Positions 49,220 through 56,578 of a DNA stretch of 64,000 bases are shown here, piece after piece. The stretch comes from Cellulosimicrobium cellulans. GTDB taxonomy: Bacteria; Actinomycetota; Actinomycetes; Actinomycetales; Cellulomonadaceae. Location of the stretch: NCBI RefSeq assembly GCF_016921195.1, contig NZ_JAFGYF010000001.1:372001-436000 (forward strand), written 5' to 3'. Made by a program: the position numbers and the translations under genes. Under the pieces are notes generated by a model, which did no database searches, was not told the origin of the DNA, and saw only the letters and a program-made list of their open reading frames with translations. Within the stretch, counting starts at the first letter, position 1. Every line of letters starts with the position of its first letter.

Positions 49220-49839
49220 CCGGTCGTCGACGCACTCGCCCCGGAGGGCGCGGTTCGCGCGTCGCGGTCGCGCTGGCGGCCGCCGGCGCGCTCGCCGTGC
49301 TCACGGCCGGCCCCGCGGCCGCGCACGTCCTCATCGAGACCGTCGAGCCGCACGGCGACGGCACGTCGACGCTCACGTTCACGTTCGACCACGGGTGCGA
49401 CGGCGAGCCCACCGACGCGCTGCGGGTGACTCTGCCCGAGGGCGTCGAGGCGCTCGGGGCGGGCCAGCCCGACGGCTGGACCTCCGACGTCGGCGCCGAC
49501 GCGGTCGCGTGGACCGGCGAGCCCGTGCCCGACGGCGAGCGTGCGGCCTTCACGCTCGACGTGCGGGTCACGGGCGAGGTGGGGCAGGCGTTCGTCTTCC
49601 CGGCGGTGCAGGAGTGCCCGTCGGGGGCGTCGTACGCGTGGACGGACACCGACCCGTCCGGCGCGCGTCCCGCGCCGACGTTCGTCGCGACGGCGGCGTC
49701 GCTCGCGCCGGCGCCCGTCGTCACGGCGGCGGCGCCCCCGACGCCGACGGCGCCCCTCGTCGCGGCTGTCACGGTGGGGGCTGCGGTGGTCGGGATCGTG
49801 GGCGGGTGGTCGGCGCGGCGCCGTCTGCGAACGGCCTGA
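49216..49839 (+). CDS. Second, shorter YcnI-family protein
   Basis: A 207-residue DUF1775 protein with a signal peptide ending GPAAAHVLIETVEPHGDG (mature N-terminal His), FTFDHGCDGEPTDALRVTLPEG, and AFVFPAVQECPSGASYAW, then a Pro/Ala linker and a membrane helix. It is the paralogue of the protein at 46772 but lacks the acidic linker. Translation is coupled to the CopCD gene (ATGA overlap). Confidence 0.88.
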   Translation: MTGRRRTRPGGRGSRVAVALAAAGALAVLTAGPAAAHVLIETVEPHGDGTSTLTFTFDHGCDGEPTDALRVTLPEGVEALGAGQPDGWTSDVGADAVAWTGEPVPDGERAAFTLDVRVTGEVGQAFVFPAVQECPSGASYAWTDTDPSGARPAPTFVATAASLAPAPVVTAAAPPTPTAPLVAAVTVGAAVVGIVGGWSARRRLRTA

Positions 49840-50183
49840 GCAACCCGCTGCGCGAGCGGCGGCCGGGCGTTGCACGTACTGTGATCCAGATCACTGTTCG
49901 TGAACGTCCCGAACATGCGCCCGCCCCCTCTTGCACTGGTGGGGGACGTCGCCGCGACGGGTCACGCGGCGACACCTGGACCGGTGGCGGTCCGCGACGA
50001 GAGCTTCGCTGGGGGGAGCTCTCGCGGCGGATCGCCACCGGTTCCTCCACGTCGGGGCATGGGTCGGCGGCGTGGTCAGTCCCCTGCCCCTGCTCGGCAT
50101 GCGAGTCCAGCCGCGCCACGTAGACCGTCCCCTCGGCAAGGCTCTCGCCCAGCTCCCGTGGGGAGTCTGCAAGACTTCCGGCC
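49840..50183. other. Non-coding gap with a CRP-like dyad
   Basis: TGTGA-tccaga-TCACT at 49880-49895 fits the CRP/GlxR half-site layout. GTTCGTGAAC follows at about 49896-49905. Minus-strand positions ~50165 down to ~50040 have third-position G/C bias like a gene (GTVYVARLDSHAEQGQG), but there is no convincing start and the bias fades, so this may be a gene remnant. No intact gene seen. Confidence 0.35.
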
Positions 50184-50576
50184 GTGGAGAGCCCGACGGA
50201 TCGGAGACCGCCCGAGCGCCGCGACGAGCGCCAGGCCACGGGACACGGCACGGACGCCTGGCGGGTGTTCCTCGCGCTGTTCGTGGCCGTCGTGCTCTAT
50301 GGCGTGTTCGGCGCCCTGACGCTGGGCTCGATCGCCTTCGGCATGGGTTACTTCGCGCCCGCCTCGTGCGGGATGCTCACGACCGTCGAGTGCCCCCAGG
50401 TGAGCAAGGGGCTCCTCATGATCGCGGGAGGAGTCCTCGGGCTCATCGGCCCGGCGGTCCTCGCGGTCTACATCGCCGGGACGACCAAGCCCCGGCGAAC
50501 GGCCGTGATCTCCGCATGCCTGGGCCTCGCCACGTGGGCCGCCCTCGTCGGGACCGCGATCGGCCTCGCGCGCTAG
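50184..50576 (+). CDS. Unknown small membrane protein
   Basis: A 130-residue protein with a charged N-terminal ~25 residues and three helices (FLALFVAVVLYGVFGALTLG, MIAGGVLGLIGPAVLAVYIAG, ISACLGLATWAALVGTAIGLA). Two cysteines lie in the first outer loop (APASCGMLTTVECPQ). No family recognised. The GTG has no ribosome-binding site and may be leaderless. Confidence 0.6.
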   Translation: MESPTDRRPPERRDERQATGHGTDAWRVFLALFVAVVLYGVFGALTLGSIAFGMGYFAPASCGMLTTVECPQVSKGLLMIAGGVLGLIGPAVLAVYIAGTTKPRRTAVISACLGLATWAALVGTAIGLAR

Positions 50577-50651
50577 CGCGGTCGCCATGTCCGGTTCCGC
50601 CCGTGCGGGTGGAACCAGAAGGCCCGCCTCCGCGTGGTGGAGGGTGTGAGG

Positions 50652-51242
50652 GTGAGTCGTCATGTCGGCATCGAGGCCGACGTCGAGGGGGAAGACCAGG
50701 CTGGGGGCCCGGTCGTCGAACTCGTCGTCTCCGGGCGGTCTCGCGACGAGGAGTTCGTGGCGTTCGTGGCGGAGCACGGCGCGACCTTGCGCCGCGTCGC
50801 GACGTTGCTCGCCGGGGACGTCCATCGCGCGGAGGAGCTGTTGCAGGCGACGCTGGAGCGGACGTACCGCGCCTGGAGTCGTGCGCGCGACGGCGATCCG
50901 CTGGCCTACGCGCGGCGCATATTGGCGAACCTCCGCATCGACACCTGGCGCCGCACCCGCCGCGAGCTGTTGCTGACCGCCGACCAGATGCCCGACCTGG
51001 GCGAGCGCGACCGCAGCAGCCAGGTCGTCCTGCGCGACGAGCTCATCCGCGCGCTGCGTGAGCTGCCGGCGAAGCAGCGTCGCGTGGTCGTGCTGCGGCA
51101 CCTGCTCGACCTTTCCGAGGTCGAGGTCGCCGCAGAGCTGGGGATTCCTCGGGGCACGGTGAAGTCCGCCGGAGCACGCGGGCTCGCCGCACTGCGCCAG
51201 ACGCTGACCGACCCTGCCGACCGGACGGAGACGGCGCCGTGA
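50652..51242 (+). CDS. SigE-family (ECF-like) RNA polymerase sigma factor
   Basis: A 196-residue sigma factor of the actinobacterial SigE-like ECF class. Region 2 is FVAFVAEHGATLRRVATLLAGDVHRAEELLQATLERTYRAW with ARRILANLRIDTWRR. Region 4 is ALRELPAKQRRVVVLRHLLDLSEVEVAAELGIPRGTVKSAGARGLAALR. Of several in-frame GTG codons (50634, 50637, 50646, 50652) the last has GGAGGG 7 nt upstream. It overlaps the next gene by 4 nt (GTGA), the usual layout of a sigma and its membrane regulator. Confidence 0.88.
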   Translation: MSRHVGIEADVEGEDQAGGPVVELVVSGRSRDEEFVAFVAEHGATLRRVATLLAGDVHRAEELLQATLERTYRAWSRARDGDPLAYARRILANLRIDTWRRTRRELLLTADQMPDLGERDRSSQVVLRDELIRALRELPAKQRRVVVLRHLLDLSEVEVAAELGIPRGTVKSAGARGLAALRQTLTDPADRTETAP

Positions 51243-52387
51243 CCGACGACTTCTCAGCACACCTGCGGGCACTCGTCGAGGAGGCGCTACCCGCGACGCC
51301 GATCGATCCGGCCGCAGCCCTCGACGTCGCACGTCGTCGCAGCCGACGTTCCCGGAGCCGACGCGCGGTGTCGGCCGTGGCGGTCGCCGCCGTCGTCGCG
51401 ACCGGTGCGGTGGCCATGCCGGATCTCGCCGACGACCTGCCGTTCGTCACGGCGACTGAGCCGAGGTCCGTCGAGCTCGCGCCTGGGATCCGGGTCGCAA
51501 CCTCGATGGTCGGACTCGAGCGCGAGGGCGAGGGCGAGGTCTATGACACCGGGATCACCGCGTGGGGAACCTCGGACCGCTTCCTGTTCACCACGACCGA
51601 GGACCACCTCGTCAGCGGGGTGTACGTGGGCGGGGACGAGGAGCTCGCGCTGCTGCGAGAGGAGGGGGTGGTGGCGCGTATCGAGGGGCCTCTGTCCCTC
51701 TCGCTCAAGGACCCGGGCGTCGACTCTGCGTCAGCCGACGGCCGTGGCGTGGAAGCGGTGACGGTCGCCGCGAGGTCGTCGTACGTCACGGTCTCCTCTC
51801 CCGACGGCGCCTGGCGGCTGGTCCTCGGCGTCGAGACCGTGGACGCCGCTGGGGACGACCGCGTGACGACGCACCTCGTCGCGCGCGACGTGTTCACCGG
51901 ACCGGACGGGGGGACGGTGTCGAACGTGGTCCTGCCACCCTCGACGTCCACACCGGTCTCCGGCCGGGAGGACGTCGCGTACTTCGCCGTCGTCGCGCAC
52001 GACACCGGAGGGAGCGCGCCGCAGTTCGCGGGCACGGTGAGCCAGCGCGTCGAGGGCAGCAGCGGAAACGTCGACTCGTGGGGCTTGAACGGGTGCCTGT
52101 CCGAGGAGTGCCTTCAGGGTCTGGTCTGGAGTCCGTCGACGGGCTCCGCGACCGAGGAGCTCCTACCCGATGCGACGACCGCAGAGGTCCGCGAGCGGCT
52201 CGACGCCATCGCGGGAGGCGATCCCGACGCGCGGCAGCGCGAGTGTCTGGCGATCCGTGCGCGAGCGGACGAGGAGCACCGCGTCACGCGCACGGATCGC
52301 GACCGCGACACGCAGTGCCGGCTCGACGTCGGAGAAGCCACCTGGCGGCACGCTCACGCCCAGGCTCCCGCCGCCCAGACGCCGTGA
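51239..52387 (+). CDS. Single-helix membrane protein, probable anti-sigma partner
   Basis: A 382-residue protein. The short cytosolic N-terminus (MTDDFSAHLRALVEEALPAT, then an RRRSRRSRSRR cluster) is followed by one helix (AVSAVAVAAVVATGAVAM, ~residues 42-60) and a ~315-residue extracytoplasmic domain with two close cysteines (NGCLSEECLQG) and a further Cys pair near the end. Coupling to the sigma gene suggests it sequesters that factor and senses an outside signal; the cytosolic part is shorter than classical anti-sigma domains. No known domain recognised. Confidence 0.65.
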   Translation: MTDDFSAHLRALVEEALPATPIDPAAALDVARRRSRRSRSRRAVSAVAVAAVVATGAVAMPDLADDLPFVTATEPRSVELAPGIRVATSMVGLEREGEGEVYDTGITAWGTSDRFLFTTTEDHLVSGVYVGGDEELALLREEGVVARIEGPLSLSLKDPGVDSASADGRGVEAVTVAARSSYVTVSSPDGAWRLVLGVETVDAAGDDRVTTHLVARDVFTGPDGGTVSNVVLPPSTSTPVSGREDVAYFAVVAHDTGGSAPQFAGTVSQRVEGSSGNVDSWGLNGCLSEECLQGLVWSPSTGSATEELLPDATTAEVRERLDAIAGGDPDARQRECLAIRARADEEHRVTRTDRDRDTQCRLDVGEATWRHAHAQAPAAQTP

Positions 52388-52397
52388 GCGCGGCGGT

Positions 52398-53651
52398 TCA
52401 TACAGCGTCGCTGCGTGCGCCGAGCCAGGGGGCGAGGACGTCGGTGCGGCCGAGCCAGCGCAGGCCGCCGTCGGCGAGCTCGTCCGGCGTCGCGAGCACG
52501 TCGCGGAACGCGTCGAGGAGGCGCCCGCGCTCATCGCCGCCGTCACCCTCACCGTCCGCGTCCGTCGCCCCGACGATGACGACGCGCGTGTGCGGCTCGA
52601 CGGGACGACCCTCGGCGGTCGTCGCGTCGTCCCACGTGCCGAGCGTGCCGATGCAGAGCTGACCGCCCGCGCCGTCCCACGCGCACAGCGAGTCCGGACG
52701 GTTGGCGACGTGGAACACCCCGCGGGACCGGACCCGCCCGGTGCCGAGGTCCTCGATGCGGCGCAGCAGGCGCTCGGGGTCGAACGGGCGCGCGGACCAC
52801 AGCTCGACGGTCCAGCTCCGGTCGCCGACCGGCTTCTCGTGCCGGGGGAGCGGGCCCCGCACGCCGAGCGGGTGGGCGCGGCGCTCGCCGGCGGCAGGGT
52901 CGTGGGTGTGTCGCGCGAGGTCACCGGCCGCGAGCGCGTGAAGTCCGTCGATGCGCCGGGTGCCGACACCGCGGAGCCGGTCGACGAGGCCGGACCCGGT
53001 GGCCGCGGCCTCGAGGTCGCCGGTCGTCACGACGAGGTCGGCGTGCTCGAGCTGGGCGGCGAGCACCTCGCCGACCGCGCGCTGGTCGTCCTCGGTGAGC
53101 CCGACGCCGCGCTCGGCGACGAGGTCGTCGTCGAGAAGGTCGTGCTCGAGCGTGTCGACGTCGGCGACGGCGAGCACGGTCGCGAGGCGCAGCCGCTCGA
53201 GCTCGTTCCCGGGTGTGGCCTGCGCGGCGAGCGCCCGGACGACGGGCAGCGACTCGGCGGCGACGGGCAGCGCGAGCACGACGTGATCCCACCGGCCGTC
53301 GGCGGCGAGCCGCCGCAGCGTGGGGACGGCATCCTCCCGCACCGCGCACGAGAGGCATGCGTGCTCGAGCGGCACGACCTCGTCCTCGATCACGCCGGTC
53401 GCGTCGACGACGACCCGGCGCAGCGCGCCCTCGACCGCCCGGATGTCGTGCCGCAGCGCGACGACGCGGGGCCCGCCGACGACGAGCCCGAACACCGCGC
53501 TGTCGCGCAGCACGGGGTCGATCGTCGCGAGGACGCTCAGGGCGACGCGGGTGTCCGCGGCACCGTCGGCCGCGGTCTGGGCGGGGTCGCCGTCGGCGTC
53601 CGTCGTGGGGTCGGGGGACGGGTCCGGCGAGGGGCGGGACGAGAAGGGCAT
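52398..53651 (-). CDS. CobW/COG0523-type protein of the zinc regulon
   Basis: A 417-residue protein related to COG0523 (CobW) metallochaperones by its HACLSCAVREDAVPTLRRL segment (C99, C102) and a C-terminal CobW_C-like domain (WTVELWSARPFDPERLLRRIEDL ... VFHVANRPDS). The N-terminal region where a GxxxxGKT P-loop should be reads VALSVLATIDPVLRDS, so a Walker A motif is absent. Actinobacterial members beside Zur-controlled ribosomal genes often look like this. It probably serves zinc economy. It is divergent from rpmB with Zur-like boxes between them. Confidence 0.8.
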   Translation of the reverse strand: MPFSSRPSPDPSPDPTTDADGDPAQTAADGAADTRVALSVLATIDPVLRDSAVFGLVVGGPRVVALRHDIRAVEGALRRVVVDATGVIEDEVVPLEHACLSCAVREDAVPTLRRLAADGRWDHVVLALPVAAESLPVVRALAAQATPGNELERLRLATVLAVADVDTLEHDLLDDDLVAERGVGLTEDDQRAVGEVLAAQLEHADLVVTTGDLEAAATGSGLVDRLRGVGTRRIDGLHALAAGDLARHTHDPAAGERRAHPLGVRGPLPRHEKPVGDRSWTVELWSARPFDPERLLRRIEDLGTGRVRSRGVFHVANRPDSLCAWDGAGGQLCIGTLGTWDDATTAEGRPVEPHTRVVIVGATDADGEGDGGDERGRLLDAFRDVLATPDELADGGLRWLGRTDVLAPWLGARSDAV

Positions 53652-53721
53652 GAAGCGCTCCGATCCGTGGTCTGGGGCGTGCCCGACAGGCCCAGCGGCC
53701 GGCTCGGGAACAACCCGCTCC

Positions 53722-53736
53722 TGAGAACTGTTCTCG
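53722..53736 (-). promoter_or_regulatory. Zur-like palindrome upstream of the COG0523 gene
   Basis: TGAGAACTGTTCTCG contains GAGAAC-t-GTTCTC, a perfect odd dyad of Zur-box size. A TATGCT -10-like hexamer on the minus strand (53747-53752) lies just beyond it, so a protein here would block the COG0523 promoter. Confidence 0.45.
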
Positions 53737-53757
53737 ACAGCGGGTCAGCATAGCGTC

Positions 53758-53787
53758 TTGACGGGAATGATTCTCACTCTCTAGTGT
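53758..53787 (+). promoter_or_regulatory. Promoter with Zur-type box for the ribosomal operon
   Basis: TTGACG (53758-53763) and TAGTGT (53782-53787) are spaced by 18 bp, and the spacer holds GGGAATGATTCTCAC, close to the actinobacterial Zur box TGAnAATnATTnTCA. Zinc-bound Zur would occlude the promoter, leading to expression under zinc shortage. Confidence 0.7.
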
Positions 53788-53826
53788 CATCTCCCGTCGC
53801 CTCACCCGACCCCGAGAGGAACTGCC

Positions 53827-54063
53827 ATGTCCGCCGTCTGCCAGGTGCTCGGCACCGCTCCCGGGTTCGGCCACGCGATCTCGCACTCCCACGTGCGGAC
53901 CAAGCGTCGCTTCGACCCGAACATCCAGAAGAAGCGCTACTGGGTGCCGTCGCTGGGTCGCCACGTGACCCTGCGCGTCAGCGCCCGGGGCATCAAGACC
54001 ATCGACCGCCAGGGGATCGACGCCGTCGTGGCGCGGATCCTCGCCCGAGGGGAGAAGCTCTGA
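53827..54063 (+). CDS. rpmB: Ribosomal protein bL28, zinc-limitation paralogue
   Basis: A 78-residue L28 ([41 protein letters not shown]) with only one cysteine, so it lacks the zinc-ribbon of the zinc-binding form. Such paralogues replace the zinc protein on the ribosome when zinc is low. AGAGGAAC precedes the ATG. It overlaps rpmG (TGATG). Confidence 0.93.
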   Translation: MSAVCQVLGTAPGFGHAISHSHVRTKRRFDPNIQKKRYWVPSLGRHVTLRVSARGIKTIDRQGIDAVVARILARGEKL

Positions 54064-54230
54064 TGGCTACCCGCACCGACCTCCGTCCCGTGATCAAGCT
54101 CCGGTCCACCGCCGGCACCGGGTTCACCTACGTGACCCGCAAGAACCGCCGCAACGACCCTGACCGCATGATCCTGCGCAAGTTCGACCCCGTCGTCCGC
54201 CGCCACGTCGACTTCCGCGAGGAGCGCTGA
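54063..54230 (+). CDS. rpmG: Ribosomal protein bL33, cysteine-free paralogue
   Basis: A 55-residue L33 ([36 protein letters not shown]) without the two CxxC pairs of the zinc form. It shares 1 nt with the preceding stop and 1 nt with the following start, indicating coupled translation. Confidence 0.93.
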   Translation: MATRTDLRPVIKLRSTAGTGFTYVTRKNRRNDPDRMILRKFDPVVRRHVDFREER

Positions 54231-54535
54231 TGGCCAAGCGTTCGAAGATCGCGCGCAACGACCGGCGTGTCGAGGTCGTCGCCCGCTACGCCGAGCGCCG
54301 CGCGGAGCTCAAGTGCGTCGTCTCGTCGCCGTCCTCCTCACCCGAGGAGAAGGCGACCGCGGTGCTCGAGCTCCAGGGCCAGCCCCGCGACGCGAGCGCC
54401 ACGCGCGTGCGCAACCGCGACGTCGTCGACGGCCGCCCGCGCGGCTACCTGAGGAAGTTCGGGCTCTCCCGCGTCCGCCTGCGCCAGCAGGCGCACCGCG
54501 GCGAGCTGCCCGGAGTCACGAAGTCGAGCTGGTGA
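54230..54535 (+). CDS. rpsN: Ribosomal protein uS14, cysteine-free long form
   Basis: A 101-residue S14 ([24 protein letters not shown] ... [34 protein letters not shown]). It lacks the CxxC...CxxC zinc site and has the longer length of the zinc-independent class. It overlaps rpmG by 1 nt. Confidence 0.93.
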   Translation: MAKRSKIARNDRRVEVVARYAERRAELKCVVSSPSSSPEEKATAVLELQGQPRDASATRVRNRDVVDGRPRGYLRKFGLSRVRLRQQAHRGELPGVTKSSW

Positions 54536-54582
54536 GCGTGGCCGCCCCGCGCGGCAGCTCCCGGCTCAGCAAGGAGACCACC

Positions 54583-54879
54583 ATGAAGAAGGACATTCAC
54601 CCCGTCTACGGGCCCGTCGTCTACCGCGACAAGTCCGCCGACTTCGCGTTCCTCACCCGCTCGACCCTCGCGGGCGACCACCCGCAGGGCCCGGGCGTCC
54701 CGCGCGAGACCGTGACGTGGACGGACGGCAACGTCTACCCCGTCGTCGACGTCGAGATCTCGAGCGCGAGCCACCCGTTCTACACGGGCACGCAGCGCGT
54801 CGTGGACACCGCGGGCCGGGTCGAGAAGTTCCGCCAGCGCTACGGCGCCCGCGGCGGGCAGGGCGGTGGTGCGCGATGA
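54583..54879 (+). CDS. rpmE2: Ribosomal protein bL31 type B
   Basis: A 98-residue type B L31 ([28 protein letters not shown] ... [29 protein letters not shown]) with no cysteines, the zinc-free form. AAGGAG precedes the ATG. It overlaps rpmJ by 4 nt (ATGA). A glycine-rich end [11 protein letters not shown] is added to the usual domain. Confidence 0.93.
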   Translation: MKKDIHPVYGPVVYRDKSADFAFLTRSTLAGDHPQGPGVPRETVTWTDGNVYPVVDVEISSASHPFYTGTQRVVDTAGRVEKFRQRYGARGGQGGGAR

Positions 54880-54998
54880 AGGTCCGCGCCTCGCTCCGCT
54901 CGCTCAAGGACAAGCCCGGAGCGAAGGTCGTGCGCCGCCACGGCAAGACCTTCGTCATCAACAAGGCCAACCCGCGCTGGAAGGCCCGTCAGGGCTGA
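54876..54998 (+). CDS. rpmJ: Ribosomal protein bL36, cysteine-free paralogue
   Basis: A 40-residue L36 ([20 protein letters not shown], then [20 protein letters not shown]) in which the usual zinc-binding CxxC/CH residues are missing. Last gene of the zinc-limitation ribosomal operon; a hairpin terminator follows. Confidence 0.92.
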   Translation: MKVRASLRSLKDKPGAKVVRRHGKTFVINKANPRWKARQG

Positions 54999-55040
54999 GC
55001 GCCACCGGCGGCAGCGTGCCGCCGCCAGCAGGACCGACAC

Positions 55041-55068
55041 AGGGAGGGCCCGTCCATGGGCCCTCCCT
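55041..55068 (+). terminator. Terminator of the zinc-limitation ribosomal operon
   Basis: AGGGAGGGCCC (55041-55051) pairs perfectly with GGGCCCTCCCT (55058-55068), 6-nt loop, 43 nt after the rpmJ stop. Confidence 0.85.
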
Positions 55069-55077
55069 TCGTCGTAC

Positions 55078-55107
55078 TTGATGAGAATGATATTCATTCT
55101 GTAGAGT
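55078..55107 (+). promoter_or_regulatory. Second promoter with Zur-type box
   Basis: TTGATG (55078-55083) and TAGAGT (55102-55107) are 18 bp apart, and TGAGAATGATATTCA (55082-55096) overlaps the -35 and spacer. The layout is the same as at 53758-53787, so the two promoters are probably co-regulated by zinc. Confidence 0.65.
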
Positions 55108-55179
55108 CCGGACCGCGGCGCCCGACCGGGCGGTCGCGTGTCACGCGCCGTCGTCCGGACGGCCTGGAGAGGTAATCCC

Positions 55180-55290
55180 GTGCCCGTCGTGTCCCGGAGC
55201 CGCGTCCCGACCGCCGTCCTCGGCGTCCTCGCCCTCCTTGCCTCCCTCGTCCTTCCCGCAGTGTCGGCTGTCCCGGCCGGGGCTACTGAG
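55180..55290 (+). pseudogene. 5' fragment of a Zur-controlled secreted protein gene
   Basis: A GTG with GGAGAGG upstream opens SRSRVPTAVLGVLALLASLV followed by LPAVSAVPAGATE, a complete signal peptide. After ~37 codons the sequence loses coding character (codon use shifts and no domain follows), although the frame stays open. The distal gene seems to have been lost by deletion or by arrival of the downstream segment. The intact gene was perhaps part of a zinc-uptake or zinc-associated surface system, judging only by the promoter. Confidence 0.5.
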
Positions 55291-55372
55291 CGGGCCTTGC
55301 GGGGCACCCGCGCGAACCGTGGCGCGCCGGGTTTGCCGGGTGTAGCTGTGCCGGGCGCATGGGGACGCTGGC

Positions 55373-55386
55373 ATGACACATGTCAT
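55373..55386. promoter_or_regulatory. Dyad overlapping the start of the membrane protein gene
   Basis: ATGACA-ca-TGTCAT, perfect 6-bp arms. It covers the ATG at 55380, so it may be an operator for that gene, or a sign that translation begins further downstream. Confidence 0.35.
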
Positions 55387-55904
55387 ACGAAGTCGCTGAT
55401 GCGATGTACCCGGAGCGCCTCTCGACCGTGGCGAGGATGCTCTCGATGGACATTGTCGAGAACCTCTGGACCGTCGTCGACGGCTTGCCGACCATCGTTC
55501 AGTTCCTCGCCCCCTTCGCGCTCGGGCTCGTCCCGTTTCTCGAGGGAGACGTCGGGGCGACCATCGGGGTGCTGGTCGGCATCCCGTGGCCGTTGGCCTT
55601 CGTCGCGGGGGCGACAGGGACAGCGGTGGCCACCGTCCTCGCGGTCTCGCTCGGCGGTGCGGTGGACGACCGGCGCGCGAAGACGGATCGAGGGCGAAAG
55701 ACGATGCGCCGAGTCGAGCGGTGGGGCACCCCGGTCGCGATGCTCATCAGCGGATTCCTGTTCTCTGTCGTCACGGCGGCGCTCGTCATGACCGCCGCCG
55801 GCCTCGATCGCCGCGTAGTTGCGATCTGCGGGACCGTCACCGGTGTGTTCAACGCGCTGTTCGCGGCGCTGCTGACCGCTGGCATCATCACGCTCGTCAT
55901 CTGA
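55380..55904 (+). CDS. Membrane protein resembling small multidrug-export family
   Basis: A 174-residue protein with four to five helices: IVQFLAPFALGLVPFLEGDV, ATIGVLVGIPWPLAFVAGAT, VAMLISGFLFSVVTAALVMTA, and ICGTVTGVFNALFAALLTAG. The pattern recalls the Sm_multidrug_ex family (PF06695), but the match is by eye and transport is unproven. Codon use is less G+C-biased than neighbours (GAA, GAT, ATT, TCA near the start), suggesting acquisition. ATG at 55380 has no good ribosome-binding site; ATG at 55404 or 55437 are alternatives. Confidence 0.55.
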   Translation: MSYEVADAMYPERLSTVARMLSMDIVENLWTVVDGLPTIVQFLAPFALGLVPFLEGDVGATIGVLVGIPWPLAFVAGATGTAVATVLAVSLGGAVDDRRAKTDRGRKTMRRVERWGTPVAMLISGFLFSVVTAALVMTAAGLDRRVVAICGTVTGVFNALFAALLTAGIITLVI

Positions 55905-56040
55905 GAGGGCAGTGTTGCCATAGACCATGGCATGTTCGTCGGGAGAGAACTGCCCCATGCCCGTGACCGCCCCGCTGTCATGACGCCCCCGGCATGGGTG
56001 ACACGGTTGAGCTCGGTGCAGGAAGGCACGCGGCGCGGAC

Positions 56041-56083
56041 GGCTCACGCCGACCCCGTGCTGTCAGCGGGGCCGGCGTGAGCC
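56041..56083. terminator. Bidirectional terminator between the membrane gene and ridA-like gene
   Basis: GGCTCACGCCG-a-CCCCG (56041-56057) pairs with CGGGG-c-CGGCGTGAGCC (56067-56083), one mismatch, 9-nt loop. Confidence 0.75.
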
Positions 56084-56117
56084 CAGCGGAAACCGTCCGC
56101 GTCGTGCTGCGGGATCG

Positions 56118-56522
56118 TCAGCCGAGGACGGCGAGAGCGTCGATCTCGACGAGCATGACCTCGTGGGGCAGCTCGACGAACACGGTTGTGCGTGCGGGCA
56201 GCGCACCGCTGGGCACGTGCTCTTCGACGAACCGCGCGTAGACCTCGTTCATCGCCGGGAAGTCGTCTCGGCTGCGCAGGTACACGCGGAGCATCACGAC
56301 GTCGTCCATGGAGCCGCCGCCCGCCTCGACCACTGCTCGGACGTTCTCGAGCGTGCGCAACGTCTGGGCGCGTACGTCACCCGCGCCGACGTACTCCCTG
56401 GTGGCCGGGTCGACGGCTCCCTGCCCGGAGACCTGCAGGACGTTGCCCTTCCGCACTCCCTGGGAGAACGCGTGCGCCGCCGCAGGAGCCGCGTCGGTGC
56501 TGATGGCGGACTTCTCGATCAT
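56118..56522 (-). CDS. RidA-family (Rid/YjgF) deaminase
   Basis: A 134-residue RidA-like protein: FSQGVRKGNVLQVSGQGAVDP, RAQTLRTLENVRAVVEAGGGSMDDVVMLRVYL, FVEEHVPSGALPARTTVFVELPHE. The Arg in LPARTTV is the carboxylate-binding residue of imine deaminases. RidA hydrolyses reactive 2-aminoacrylate made by serine/threonine dehydratases. As the last gene of a cluster with a D-serine-dehydratase-like enzyme, its role is very likely to clear that imine. Confidence 0.88.
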   Translation of the reverse strand: MIEKSAISTDAAPAAAHAFSQGVRKGNVLQVSGQGAVDPATREYVGAGDVRAQTLRTLENVRAVVEAGGGSMDDVVMLRVYLRSRDDFPAMNEVYARFVEEHVPSGALPARTTVFVELPHEVMLVEIDALAVLG

Positions 56523-56578
56523 CGATCCTCGATTCGTGGGTGGTGGTGTGCCGGTCGATGCTGGGCGTCGCCGGTGAC

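Noticed and set aside
55138-55791. One 217-codon secreted protein from the second Zur promoter
   Set aside because: Only the first ~37 codons look coding. Beyond 55290 the frame overlaps, out of phase, a better-supported membrane-protein gene.
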